From Vermamoeba vermiformis (lineage: Eukaryota; Tubulinea; Echinamoebida): a stretch of 64,000 bases of DNA. Where the stretch lies: positions 434,001 to 498,000 of the forward strand of contig JBEWZL010000124.1 of NCBI GenBank assembly GCA_045837725.1, read 5' to 3'. Made by a program: the position numbers and the translations under genes. Shown here piece by piece: positions 1-14,443 of this stretch (position 1 is its first letter; every line of letters begins with the position of its first letter). The notes beneath the pieces are model-generated. The model was not told the origin of the DNA, searched no databases, and saw nothing but the letters and a program-made list of their open reading frames with translations.

Positions 1-1184
<1,184 letters not shown>

Positions 1185-1244
1185 GCGGCATTGGCCATCA
1201 CTTGTGCTTGTGGAGGACTGTTAGAGTCTGTCCAAACAAAGCCA

Positions 1245-1250
1245 AATAAA
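1245..1250 (+). terminator. Poly(A) signal AATAAA downstream of GPI
   Basis: A canonical AATAAA hexamer lies 61 bases past the GPI stop codon and about 75 bases before the stop of the converging PLRG1 gene. It is the likely cleavage and polyadenylation signal of GPI. The assignment rests on sequence and position only. Confidence 0.55.
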
Positions 1251-1324
1251 AGCATGTGACATGTACACGAGGGTATTGCGTTTAATTAGTATGATACAGG
1301 CATATATTTACTCGACAAGACTGC

Positions 1325-2985
1325 TTAGTACTTGTTCGTGCGCGTTGGTTTCCAGTTCAGCGGGTGACTCTCAGGCGTGGCCTCTTCGTCCTCGCGCCAC
1401 ACTTTGATGGACTTGTCAGCCTCGCACGTGAACAGACGCGAGCCAGTGCGATCGAACGTCGAAGCAAAGATGCCTGCTTCACTCTCCAACGAGCCTGGCT
1501 GCGGCTGCGTCTCCATGCGCTGAAAGTTGTAGCCGCTCTTCCAGTCCCAGAAGTACATGGTGCCGTTGTCCGCAGAACTGACGAGCACGCCTTCCTTGTT
1601 CACGGCGAGGGTGTTCACGATAGCTTTGTGGCCCGACAAGTTGCTCATGAACATGGCTTCAGGCAGCTTCCACTTCTTCACATTGTCCACACTCGCGGAT
1701 GCAAAGGTGTACTCGCTCGGATGCATCACCAGGGCACGCACTGCTTTCTTGTGATTGGTCAGCACGGTGCGCACTTTGCCCGCAGCCAAGTCCCAAGTAC
1801 GGATCTGACTGTCGTGCGAACCCGTGATGACTTGCGGGTCAGTGCTCTGCGTGAGAATGGAGTCGACAGCACCCGTGTGTCCGGCGAGACAGTGGATCTG
1901 CGACTTGGTGCGAATGTCCCACACGCGTGCAGTGGCATCACGACCCCCCGTGACGATGATGTCGATGGTCGGGTGCATGCTGATCGAGTAGACACCGCTC
2001 AAGTGTCCGTGGTAGTGTCGAATCACCTTGTTGTACTCGAGGTCCCAGCACAGCACCTTCTTGTCCTCGGCCACGGTGAACATGTACGGATGTCGATCGC
2101 TGATGGCAATGCCGCGCACAGGACCGATGTGATTGGGCAGCGTCAGCTTCAGCGTGCCAGTCGCGAGGTCCCAAATCTTCACCGTGTTGTCCGCTGCACC
2201 CGTCGCGAACCAGTCGTTGCTCTTGTCCACGGCAATCGAGCGCACCCAGCCTCCGTGGCCAGCAATCACGCGCATCAACTTCCACGGCGCGTGCCACACG
2301 GGCTTGATGGCTTCGGAGAGCTTGGGTCCGCGCAGAGCGAGTTGATTGACAGCTGTGGCACCGCCGCGGTAAATGTCGAGCACACCAGTGGCCACTTGCG
2401 GCTTGTTGGCGGAGGTGAGTGTGTTGAGCAGCTTGTTCATGGCACCGTCACTCACTTCACTGCGCTCGCTGGTGTCCTCGCTCAGTGACACGCCTGCAAG
2501 GGGGTGGTTAGTAGGGACTCGAATAGCGTGCGTGATATTATGCGAGGAATTATATGCAACTGTGCGCGCATGACGAAGAGGGTCAGCACGGAACAGAAAA
2601 TTAAGCAAATTACTGGATAATTCAATAAAAATAATATTATTATTATTAGTTTTTTCAAACACTTCGGACACGTACCAGGAGCTGAAGGAAAATCATGTAC
2701 GCCCATAATCTTAATTGAATTATTTTTTGGTTCCTCTGTGGCGTCTGTGATTACTGCATCTGTAATATTTGTGGTGGTTTCAGTGCCAGGCTGTACAGTG
2801 GGCATATCCTTAACACTTTCATATTCGCTGAATACTTTGGCTGCGACTTTCAATCGTTGAGTTTCATAATCATCGTCAGGTGTCTGATTCGCTCTAAACA
2901 CGTCGTAAGTGCGCTTCAAAGATCTGAGGCACAGTGACTGCAATTTGGGCTTTTGATATTCACGCTTATCTATATCTGTGCTCAT
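1325..2985 (-). CDS. PLRG1: PLRG1/PRL1 (Prp46-type) spliceosomal WD40 protein
   Basis: Two exons, complement(2493..2985? coding part 2676..2985 and 1325..2493), give 492 residues in a closed frame. The donor GGTACGTG follows 2676 and the acceptor is at 2494, so the intron is 182 nt. The N-terminal third is low complexity. The C-terminal part holds seven WD40 repeats (about residues 180-480) with clear WD dipeptides, for example [23 protein letters not shown] and RTWDLAAG. The run from [17 protein letters not shown] is diagnostic of the PRL1/PLRG1/Prp46 family. This protein is a core member of the Prp19/NineTeen complex that activates the spliceosome, which fits an intron-dense genome. It converges on GPI. 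Confidence 0.93.
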
Positions 2986-3191
2986 GATTGCTGTGTTTAG
3001 GACTGATCTGTTGCCGTTTCTGTTTTAAGATCTGACGAAAAAGAAATGCGAAAGCAAAAACAAGTTGACCCCCAACAAGTGCTAAGAATTCTCTATCTAT
3101 AGCCAGAGAGAAGCGATCGACTCTTTTACAGCACTGCATAGATTGCTACAAATTGTACAGTTTTATTTACAAGCAGATGCTGCACTTTGCA

Positions 3192-4329
3192 TCAAAGAGA
3201 GGCCAAAGAAGAGAGCTTCTCTTGATACTCTGCGCACAACTGATACGATAGTTGTATCATATCGAACAACTGATCTAACAGCGGTGACTGACACTCGATC
3301 TGCGTCTGATCGGCAATTTCAAAGTGTTGATTCTGTTGGCGCAAGAAGAAAGTGGTCTTAGTGGAGGGTGCAGCGCCCTTCTTAGGTGTCGCAATGGGCA
3401 GCAACAAGTAGGAGCTGACGAGCAGCATCTTGTGCGCGACCGAGAACTCGAGCACGAGCTCGCGCGGCAGTGCAGGCTTGAAGGTGAACTGCGTGTGCAG
3501 CGAGGTGAGGAAGGTCGTGCGACTCGGCAACAGCAGCTGATCACTCGCGCTCTTGATGTGCTCGGACACGCGACCAATCAGCTTGCTCGCCAGCACTGCG
3601 TGGAAGTGGTCCATGCGCGTGTAGTGTTCCGTGGCGCGGTCAATGCGCTCCAATTCTTCGAGGGCCAGGCGCATGAAGTTGGCGCTGTTCTGGATCTGCA
3701 CCGCTGTCAGCACTGACACGTGTCAATCAAAATGAGGACGCACCTGTGTCAACTTCCACGGCTCAGAGGATTGAATGCAGGTCTTAGTCGCGGTGTTGGT
3801 CTTGGTGTTGGCAGTCTTGGGGAAGTTGATCTCGATCTCACCCTCTGTGAGGTGCCAGCTTGATAGCACGAGCGAACCCTTCAATATTTTGCTGTGTATT
3901 CATTAGGCGATGAATATGCGCAATGTATGACATACTCTTGTGATTCGAACTGTATCGGCTTTGAATACGCCGAAAGGGCTGGATCCGGATCTGATTATTG
4001 TGTTAAAAAAAGATCGCATCATTTGGAAATAATATTCTACCATCTTTGTTTGCTTCTTTTGGCATTATGAACGATAAACAGGCCTTTTAACCAGTTAGAT
4101 AAAATGTAAAATTATTTATTAAATAAATGATTTTTGCGGTACCTTAACAGCCGTTTTGATCTCCTCACAAATACTAGGAAATTCTTCGTGCACCAGCCAG
4201 GCAATTTCTCGTCTCTGTCAACAATTTAGACCAACCAATCTAGATGCAAGAAGAGTTTAGACTTACCAAGCTGGACCGCTCTAGTTGAATAACTTCATCG
4301 TTCTCCTCAAACACAGCGCTCTGTGCCAT
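3192..4329 (-). CDS. ROGDI: ROGDI-family protein (RAVE complex, V-ATPase assembly)
   Basis: I read five exons: 4267..4329, 4143..4214, 3936..3990, 3744..3891 and 3192..3695. Exon 2 (REIAWLVHEEFPSICEEIK) matches the ROGDI N-terminus (EFRWLLHDE type). The last exon carries FKPALPRELVLEFSV and IECQSPLLDQLFDMIQLSYQ, aligned with the ROGDI C-terminal half. The family corresponds to yeast Rav2, which acts with DMXL/Rav1 in V-ATPase assembly. The exon 2 to exon 3 junction fails to close by one nucleotide in my reading, so a microexon or a sequence error is possible there. The last intron (3696-3743) holds an exact TGACACGTGTCA at 3714. The gene is divergent from RPL11 across 172 bp. Confidence 0.8.
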
Positions 4330-4501
4330 TCTTGTCCTGAAACATAAATGCAATAGAAACGATTTGACTGAAATTTCACACCCTGACTTAACTGAAAGTT
4401 GAGTTAAGTCACGATTTGGTATTTTTCGTCTTTTTCTTCTCGTCCTGTTCCCTTTTACTTTGCTCCTTTCAGCGTAGAAGAAGACCAGCAAGTAATTAAA
4501 A
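4330..4501. promoter_or_regulatory. Bidirectional promoter/5' leader region, ROGDI and RPL11
   Basis: Only 172 bp separate the start codons of the divergent ROGDI (4329, minus) and RPL11 (4502, plus). The segment before RPL11 has pyrimidine tracts (4425-4470), as often seen around ribosomal-protein gene starts. I see no clear TATA box. The regulatory role is inferred from position. Confidence 0.45.
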
Positions 4502-5453
4502 ATGGTAAGGCATCAGTTAGTATTTAACTGATAAAAACACTGCATATCAGCTCACAAACCAACTTCGTATTATTAAACCGGTGGTCGATGCAGACAATCT
4601 GCGTGGTTATTGCGAGTCAACCGTGTTAATAATAATATTATTACTATTTGATACATCAATGCTTACGTGAATGATTCATATTGAATAATTATTAACCCCT
4701 ATAATTTAATAATCATATTATAATTATAAATAACATTTGTAATAATCTAATAATTATTTCAGGCCACTAAGGATAAGACCGAGAATGTTATGCGTCAACT
4801 CAAAATCGCCAAGGTTATTGTCAACCTTTGTGTCGGAGAATCTGGTGATCGTTTGACCAAGGCCGCCAAGGTCGTCGAACAATTGACCGAACAAAAGCCC
4901 GTCTACTCCAAGGGTGCGTAAATTACACCAATAATTAGTGCAGCATTGAATTAATGGAATTTTACAGCTCGTTACACCATCCGTTCTTTTGGTATCAGAC
5001 GTAACGAACAAATCGCTGTCCACGCTACCGTCCGTGGTGAAAAGGCCCGCGAAATCCTCGAAAAGGCCTTGAAGGTCAAGGAATTCGAGTTGAACGTAAG
5101 TAGCTGAATCCAAAAAAAATTATTATTTTTAATTAATTTTGGTGGGCGAAACTAGTTGTCTAACTTGCTAAATTAAATAGGAGGAGAACTTCGCTGACAA
5201 CGGCAACTTCGGTTTCGGCATTAAAGAACACATCGATCTCGGTATTAAGTACGATCCTAGCATTGGTATCTACGGTATGGATATCTTCGTTGTCTTGGAA
5301 CGCGCTGGTGTCAGAGTCAGCCGAAGAAAGAGACGAGTTGGCGTTGTTGGAATTAAGCAACGCGTCACAAAGAAAGAGTCCATCAAGTGGTTCGTCGATA
5401 CTTTTGAAGGTGTTATCAGATCCAAGGGCAAGATCCAACAAAAACTCGAATAA
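4502..5453 (+). CDS. RPL11: 60S ribosomal protein L11 (uL5)
   Basis: The spliced model 4502..4504, 4763..4913, 4968..5095, 5181..5453 gives 184 residues, close to the family length. Diagnostic strings are [54 protein letters not shown] and [16 protein letters not shown], all near-identical to eukaryotic uL5. This protein sits in the central protuberance of the large subunit with 5S rRNA. The first exon is only the ATG, followed at once by gtaagg and a 258-nt intron, the longest in the gene. Such an intron just after the start codon is common in ribosomal-protein genes. The C-terminus ([11 protein letters not shown]) is slightly extended and basic. Confidence 0.97.
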
Positions 5454-5672
5454 ACAGCTGGTCAGAATTTCTATCAAATAAAAAAAAATTAAAATCGAAA
5501 AACGATTTTTTTGTACAACCCCTGTCTATGTTAATATTCCTGGTTAATTTCTTCTTACTTCAACTTGGACACTTTTTGACGTCGGCCCAAAACTCTGTTT
5601 ATTTCTTTAGTTTGACTATGTCAAGCACAACTAAATCATCTTTATCACTTCATGTAAATACAAATAACTAGT

Positions 5673-7576
5673 ATGGAATATCGGTTGTATATTTTCCTTT
5701 TACTCGCCGTGGTGGCGTCAATTCCTCTTTGCTCATCTACAATTGTTGATCTGGACGACTTGGAGGTAACGATAACAAAATTTGGTATCTACAGTTACTA
5801 ATAAAACTGTAGCTCGAAGTTTCATCAGCAGACAAGCAAAGCGAAATATGGCTGTATCAAAATATGTATTCTTTGGAGGATGCACCTTCTGGTTCAGAAG
5901 AACCTTTCGTAGAGATTTATGGTATGATATTATTTGAAAAATAATAATTATTGTATCACCCGTGAGCAGCCAGTGCTCAAATCCGTAAAATCGCAAAAGT
6001 CTGACATGGCGTGCTTGCAGTGCAGGCCGAGTTCAAAGCAGCAGGCAGTGTGACGAGCATGATACTGCCCGAGTGGAATGCTGTGAAGAGTGTCGGTCAG
6101 AACGGCGCACTCTGCTGCACCGAGGAGCTGAAGGGGCAGGGCATGTGCGACAAGGACGGAGTTATCATTCTGCGCCCCTATGAAGGAGCGCGCGAGATTC
6201 GAACACTCCAGTACACGGGCAGTGGCGAGCACGAGTTCAGCTCCACGGTGCGCTACAATGTGACGAGCAGCGGCCCCGTGTACGTGATCATCGTGCACTG
6301 CAGCGACAAGATGGACACGGTGAAGATCGAGGGCTACATTCAGTGGTTCAATCCGTACGGTGAACTGCCTGGCAATGTCTATCCCGTGCTGCCCTTCACT
6401 GGCACCATGGCCCTGCTGTACCTGTTGTGTCTCTTGCCCTATCTCTATCTCATGCGCAAGTACCGCGGCACACTGCTCAAGCTGCAGTACGCGATTGGTT
6501 TTGTCATACTGTTAGGCATCATTGAGATGGGCTCCATGTGGATCTACTACATGGTGCTCAACAGAGACGGACATCACGTGTCAGGAGCGTTGGTCATTGC
6601 ACTGCTGTTCAGCAACATCAAAAAAGCACTCTCACGCGTGCTGGTCTTGTTGGTGGCCATGGGATTCGGACTCGTCAAGTACGTGCAGTGCGCTAGGCTC
6701 TGTATTTAGGTGCGATTAGTACTAACGCGTGGTTGATGTGCAGGTGGACGCTCGGCACCACGAAGTATCAAGTCGCATCGCTCGGCGTGGTAAGTCAATG
6801 AGCCGCGCACTGCGTCTATATTCAGCCCTCACTAACCACACTGGCGCAGCTCTACTTTGGCTTCTCCTTGGCCTATGACATCTCTGATTACCGCATGAAC
6901 AACGAAGTGATTCACGCTCGCGAGGGCAACACCTCGTTTGGTGACCTGTTGGTGGTGGTGATACTCGCAGTGCTCGACACGGCATTTCTGTGGTGGATCT
7001 TCTTGTCGCTCATTCGCCTCTTGCAACAACTCACTCTGCGCCGTCAAGTGCTCAAGCTGCAGCTCTACAAGCGCGTGTTGGCAGTGCTCGGTGTGGGTGC
7101 CGCGCTGAGTGTGTTCGTCGTGGTCACGCAGCTCATCGTGGTGTCGGTGGCAGGTGGCAATGATCGCGTCAACTGGCGCACTTGGTGGTTGTGGAGTGCA
7201 TTCTGGTCCGTGTTGTACTGGGCCATATTGGTGACCATTTCGTTCCTGTTCAGACCGCGCAGCAACAACATGCGCTACGGTCACGCAGAGATCTACGACA
7301 CGGAGGACGAGACGGCGAGCAGCGGTGTGGCGCTCAATGCCCTCACTGCGTACGGAGATGTGACGCAGCGTGTGGACTCACCTAAGGGCTCACACTACGA
7401 GAGTGAACGCGAGAAGAACATCAAAGAAACTTCGCAATCGCGTCTCTTGGACAAGTAAGTCATTGTTTGCTTCGAGGCCCAGATCTAAACTGATCACTCG
7501 CAGGGTGGCATCGTCATTCAGCTTGGCAGATGATGAAGATGATCCAACATTGACTGAGATCAGCAAACTTGATTGA
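5673..7576 (+). CDS. TMEM87/PTM1-type LU7TM (GOLD-domain seven-TM) membrane protein
   Basis: Six exons (5673..5765, 5813..5921, 6021..6678, 6744..6789, 6850..7454, 7504..7576) give 527 residues in a closed frame. Residues 1-20 (MEYRLYIFLLLAVVASIPLC) form a signal peptide. A luminal domain of about 170 residues with several Cys follows, then seven hydrophobic helices starting near PVLPFTGTMALLYLLCLLPY. The NPYGELPGN approach to TM1, the W-T-L-G motif and FLFRPRSNNMRYG after TM7 match the TMEM87/yeast PTM1 branch rather than GPR107. Relatives reside in the Golgi and act in trafficking or as GOLD-domain membrane proteins. The acidic Ser-rich tail is cytosolic by topology. Confidence 0.82.
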
Positions 7577-7744
7577 GTTAAATAAATAACACGTAACAAT
7601 CAGTTCCCTTCGCGTTCACAAATCACATTGAATTTTCATGAAATTCCCGGCCACGTGTCCTCGAGAACCTTCTTTTGTGAAAGGACGCGGCTTGTTTGGT
7701 CATTTTTACATTTCTTTCGCGAGAATACAACACACTCAATCATA

Positions 7745-9290
<1,546 letters not shown>

Positions 9291-9497
9291 GCGCGTGTAA
9301 TAAAGAAGTATCGTAGCATTGTAACGGTGGGTTCTTGTACTATTATGAGCACGTGTCGGGGAATTAATCACGTGCTGCCTCTGGAAATTTCAGTGCAGTT
9401 GGTGACAGAAATGGAGTGCCGAGGACTGTGACAAGTATGTGCACAGTACTGCATTGAACGAGCACATCAGCTGTAGTTAATTAGAGCAGTCAGGGCT

Positions 9498-11192
9498 ATG
9501 TATTCGCAGTTTTTTATACTCTCCCTGCGCGGTGACACCCTCATCTTCAAGGACTGTAAGTTTACATACATTAATATTTATATGATTGTAATTGAGCTAC
9601 AAATGCACGTTATGTATTAATTTAATTAAATGCGACTGGCTATGGCAATCAACCGATTATTTGAAATATTTTGGTGATTGACGTGCGAAATAATGAAATA
9701 GAAGCTTCTACAACAATATACGTCATTATTCACATCAATAATGCAGCATTGTAATTAATGTTATTAATACGCGTCCAGATCGCGGTGATGCAGTCAAAAA
9801 TGCAGCAGAAATATTCTACGGTGTAATCTCGAAGCTCAAAGAAGAGAGCAATCCCATATTTGTAAGTAGCGATCACATATTATTAGTCTCGTCCATGCTA
9901 AACAAGTGACATTAGCACGTGGACGGAGTGCAGTACATCTACATGAAAAACAACGGCATGTATTTTGTGTTCACCACTAAGCGCAATGTGTCGCCTATCA
10001 TGTCCATTGAACTCTTAGAGCGCATTGCACAGCTCGTCAAGGACTACTGCGGTGTAGTGACCGAAGAGACGATCCGCAAGAACTTTGTGCTCATCTACGA
10101 GCTGTTAGACGAGATTATGGACCACGGCTATCCACAAGGCACCTCCACCGAGAAAGTGCGCGCCTTTGTGCTCAACACCCCCGAGTACAAGCAGCCCAAA
10201 CAGCCCAAGCACGGCTCCCTGGGCGGCAAGACCACACCTGGTGCCACGGCCAACAAGCCCATCACTGAAGAGGGTGCCAACAACGAGATCTACATCGATC
10301 TGCTCGAGAACATGACCGTGCTGTTCGGTGCTAATGGCAATCTGCTCAACTCGGAGCTCGAGGGCGTGGTCAAGATCCGCTCATTTCTCAAAGGCAATCC
10401 CGAGCTGCGCTTAGGACTGAACGAAGACATCAGCTTGAGCAGTGCTGCGCGCGATCTCAATTACAGAACGAGTGGCGGCATATGGCTCGAGAACTGCGCA
10501 TTCAACGAGATTGTCAACACCTCCGCGTGGGATGCAGATCGCGCACTGATTTTCAAGCCCCCCGAAGGCGAGTTCATTCTCTTGCAGTACCGCGTCGACA
10601 CGCAGCTCACGTCATTTGTGCCGCCATTCCGTGTGTTGCCTTATTTGGAAGTCTCGGACTCCACTCACGCTGAATTTTACATCAAGGTACGTCCATTGAC
10701 ACGTGTCACGCACCAGTTGACATATTTGCAGATTCGCGCAGACATTGCCAAACAATTCTTCGGCAACAACGTCACAGTCAAGTGTCACGTGCCGCGCTCG
10801 ACATTGAGGTACAGTGCATTGAAATTCCGCTCAAATCACGTGACTAATCAAGTGTCAGTGCTCACTGCGAGGTGTTCGACGAGACCAATCAAGCGGACCA
10901 ATCAGGACTGGACTACATCGCGCAGGACAAGCAGATTGTGTGGGTGATCAAAAAGTTCACTGGCGGCAGCGAATTGACACTGCGCGTCAAAGTGTCACTC
11001 AGCACTGACATTGCGCAATGCAAGCGCGAGTTTGGTCCCGTGTCGGTGTCATTTGAACTGCCGATGATGGTGTGCTCCAACCTCACGATTCGCTACTTGA
11101 AGCAGAATGAATACACCAAAGAGGCTGCGCCGCTCAGGTGGGTCAGATCCATCACGCAGTCCTCGTCGTATGTCACGCGCATTCCTGTCTAA
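9498..11192 (+). CDS. AP4M1: AP-4 complex mu subunit
   Basis: This is the medium subunit of the AP-4 adaptor, a TGN cargo-sorting coat without clathrin. Five exons (9498..9555, 9779..9861, 9916..10686, 10732..10808, 10859..11192) give 440 residues. The N-terminal longin domain starts MYSQFFILSLRGDTLIFKD and includes YRGDAVKNAAEIFY. A linker at about residues 140-170 precedes the mu homology domain (EIYIDLLENMTVLFGANG to the C-terminus RWVRSITQSSSYVTRI). The closing W-V-R-x-x-x-x-S motif and the RGD near the start favour mu4 over mu1-3. AP-4 is absent from several fungal lineages, which helps place the host. Intron 3 carries TGACACGTGTCA at 10697. Confidence 0.9.
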
Positions 11193-11399
11193 CCCTCTTA
11201 TTCTTGTGCATAAATACCACTTTATACTACACACTCTTTATGAATTGATGTAAACACTCACTGTATACATCACTAATAGAATCAAGCTCGTGCGCTACAG
11301 TTCGATTACAAAAACAAATTTACATTAAACATTAAACACTTGCAGCGCTGATGTCAAACAATGAATTAATAATAATACTGTACACTAATCACCAGCTGT

Positions 11400-14300
11400 C
11401 TATTTCTCTTGCAAGAAGTTGGTGAATGCTGCTTTGAGCACCAGTGACTCGACTTCAATTTGCGCGTCGTTGAACAGATCTGGTCCGATTCCTCCTTCGC
11501 GCACTGATTGCTTAATCTCGCGCATTCGATCTTCGTCGAGTGAGCTGAGATAATGATCTGAGTCCATATTGAAGTACTGCTCCATAATTTCTTTGGCTTT
11601 GATTGTCAGTTGCGGGTCATTGGCTGGAATCTTTTTGAACAGCTCCACCTCTGTGAGAATTAGTGTTAGATGCGAGGTCACTAGTGTGACACGTGTCACA
11701 TTCAGCAACGACTTGCCTTTGCAAAACATGAGGTTCTCCACGTTTTTAGCCTTGACCATGTAGGCCTTGAACTTGTCGAACAAATTCTTCTCGGCCCAAA
11801 TGTCGCTCAGTGTCACTGGGCCCGCACCGCTCTTCTTGCTCGATTTCTTGTCTTTGCTGCCCTTCTTCTTCTTGTCGCCTGGTGATGAGCTCGCCAAGTC
11901 CTCGTCCTTCTCTGCTGTCGCTGATCGTTCTTGCAGCTCGCGCTCAGAGAGAATGCGTGCTTGGTGCGGCAGTGCGAGCAAGAACGATGTGATTTGCAAG
12001 TCCTCTTCGAAGGCGTAGGGCACTTTTTGGAATCGAATGACATCGCCGAACACTTTGGCCAGCATGGTCATCTTCTCCCAATTGACGTACTCTTGCTTGT
12101 CGCCCTCGCGATCGGGCAGTTCTTCAATGTACACGAGATCTCCGAGGATGAAGCCTTGCACGGGCACACAGGACTGCTGCACATTCTCGAGCATGTCGCG
12201 ATAGATCTTGTAGTTCTGCGTGGTGGAGAGCAAGTGCTGAATGGACTTGAAGGTCGTGAGGGTCTTGCTGTCCAGCTCCGCCCAGCTCTTCTTGAGACGA
12301 GTGACGTACGAGTAATTGAGTGCCGCGTAGATCTGCATCATGCCGTTGAAGTTGCACTCTTGACGCAACTCGTCCATGATCTGAATGAAGCGTGTCAGCA
12401 CCTTGGCGCGCTCTTTGCTGTTGGGTGAGAGCACAATCTCCGTGGCCACCCAGTACGTCATTTGATTGAACCGCTCCGTGGCCTTGACGACTGGCGTCAC
12501 ATCGTCCGCGTGATTGGACTCGTTGCTCTTGCTCAACAGATTGCCGGAACTGCCCTCGCGCGTCATTTTAGGACTGGCAGGCAGGTGCGAGACCGAGCTC
12601 TGTTTCTTCAACTGATCTTTTTCGAACTGCTTGCGGAAGTAATTGGAGAGCGGAATGTTTTTGAACATGTAGAAGTCCACCAAGCACATGTTGCGCACGA
12701 ATTCTTTCACGGGGAAGTCCATGATTGATTTGGGCTTCAAATTGCCACTCTCTCCCGCACTGCGCGCACCCGTCAGCTGCGTCGGATTGGACGCTGCGGG
12801 CACTCTGAAGGACTTGCGAATGAACTCGCTTTGTTGTCGCTGACACGTGTCAATATTCATCGTGTCAAAGTGTCAAACAGCGGTACGTACCATCAATTTC
12901 TTCAAGTGTGCTGCCCAGCTGCGCTCGCGGTCACCCTTGGTGGCCAACTGTTTCAAGAAGCGCAGCAGTGCGTTGTGCCACTCTTTGTTGCGCTTGAGCT
13001 CGGTGTACTTCATCTCGAGCCACTTCTTGAGCACATTGATCACCCTAGTGGCACGCGGTCAGTCCTCAGTCACGCGCAGCACCGAGGTCAGTACGTACCG
13101 CAGTTGAATGAACAGCTTGGCGCGCTCTTCTGCTTCAGGCTCCGCGGGCTTGACACGCAGTTTGGGCAGGCGGAACTGCGAGATCAACATGCGCAGAAAG
13201 GTCACGCTGTCCGTCCAGTACTCGTACGTCAGCAGGAATGTGTCCACAAAGTCCTTGTCTGCGGGGCGGTCAGTCTGATTTCCTAATTAGGCAAGTACTC
13301 ACCCTGGTAGACAGTCGAGTCCGCCAGCATGTACACCAGGGCAGAGGGCGTGGCTGATTTGATCACTTTAGCACCGCGTCTATCCTTCCACACAATGGCG
13401 TTGTCCGCGAGTGGATCTTGCGCGCCGTTCAGTGAATCATCCTCCACGTGACTGATCGACTCTTGCTCGCTGTCTTCGGTCAAGTCAATCGAGGCTGAGA
13501 GCGGATCATCTGATGAGAAACTGCCCCACGACAACTCGTCCTGCATTGGTCGTCAGTCACGTGCGCAGCGATGGATTGCCTAATTAGGTAATTACCTCAC
13601 CGAGATCTTTGCCGTTGTGCAGTCCCCACGTGCCAGAGAGTCGCCAGTCGGTGGAAGTCGAGTCCGCGTCAGACAGCAATCTCGGACTCTTCGGAGATGG
13701 CTCCGACTGCACGCCGTTGCCGTCACTTTCCTTATTTGGTTCTGCCTCCCAGCTGTGCATGCTCGGCTCAGTCACGCGACGACGGCGCATTCGTGCCTCG
13801 TTCAACAATTCATCGCGCACTTCTTTGAAGGTCTCGACCACCGTTCTGTGAACAAATGCGTTATTAATCAGTGTTCGCTAACGTGTCGTGCAGTGGATCT
13901 TGGTGCGATCTTCAATTTGACACCTTGACATTTCACAGGCCAATAAAAAATTTATTATAACCACGAGAAATAGAAATTAGTAAATACCCCAAATAGGAGC
14001 AGTGTTATTGTATATGTTGCAATTTAATAATAAAACTAACTTGATAGCGCGTCAGTGATTGAATAACAATAAAAAAATCTTCGAGCGGGGGTGTCAATAA
14101 AAATTAAATTTTGAATAATAATCACTATTTCTCGTAGTTACAATAGGCCGTGTATCATCATATAATCACCGGTATCATATATGCATGTTCCACTGCATTA
14201 CCTAGACACCGGATTTCCGTCAGTTCGTTTTGGATTTTCGTTTGGCTTATTAACATTGAGTTTGATAACTTTAGGCACAGGTGAGGGTGGTGATGTGCTA

Positions 14301-14443
14301 TTTGCCATATTTTCTGTTGAGCCTGGTCCTGAATTACTTTTCTTTTCAACAGATTTGCTCGGCGTTAAGTTCTTCCTGCTGGTCTTCTTCTCTAATTTAC
14401 CGATCGACGCTGGATCATCGCTACTGCTCGTCTTACTGCTCAT
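11400..14443 (-). CDS. RasGEF (RasGEF_N + CDC25) with C-terminal RGS domain
   Basis: Exons 14202..14443, 13596..13845, 13303..13540, 13099..13258, 12891..13044, 11717..12839 and 11400..11650 give 805 residues. Residues 1-80 are Ser/Lys/Pro-rich. RasGEF_N (about 215-348) has DKDFVDTFLLTYEYWTD. The CDC25 exchange domain (about 385-645) has LVDFYMFKNIPLSNYF, ECNFNGMMQIYAALN and the P-V-Q-G-F-I-L-G-D-L segment. A Lys/Ser linker leads to an RGS-like domain (about 688-805): NLFDKFKAYMVKAKNVENL, KAKEIMEQYFN and PDLFNDAQIEVESLVLK. The RGS segment is closed only by removing a 66-nt stop-free GC-AG intron (11651-11716). The first exon choice is less certain, because an alternative ATG at 13931 also fits the phase. 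Confidence 0.8.
12841..12852. repeat. TGACACGTGTCA palindrome (one of a dispersed family)
   Basis: This exact 12-base palindrome abuts the acceptor of a RasGEF intron. Identical copies lie at 3714, 10697, 11687, 19549, 20956, 22145, 27934 and 55675 in introns, and at 20176 and 42543 in coding sequence. Near variants (TGACACCTGTCA, TGACGCGTGTCA) add more. Roughly 0.004 copies are expected by chance in 64 kb. The role is unknown. It contains a CACGTG core and, on each strand, a C/T-TGAC string that could serve as a branch site. Confidence 0.85.
13937..14150. repeat. Imperfect inverted repeat flanking about 170 bp inside RasGEF intron 1
   Basis: The arm near 13953-13971 (ATAACCACGAGAAATAG) is repeated as its reverse complement near 14129-14146 (CTATTTCTCGTAGTTA), with GGCC just outside both arms. 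The enclosed sequence is AT-rich and has no ORF. The arrangement resembles a small foldback or MITE-like element in the 356-nt intron. I see no obvious target-site duplication. Confidence 0.4.

Noticed and set aside
1364-2488. Plus-strand open frame of 374 codons
   Set aside because: It is the antisense shadow of the PLRG1 WD40 exon; codon bias keeps it open.
13924-13931. Alternative 8-nt first exon (ATG TCA AG) for the RasGEF gene
   Set aside because: It fits the phase, but the Ser/Lys-rich ORF 14202-14443 also ends in a phase-correct donor and better explains an otherwise unassigned open frame. Not excluded.
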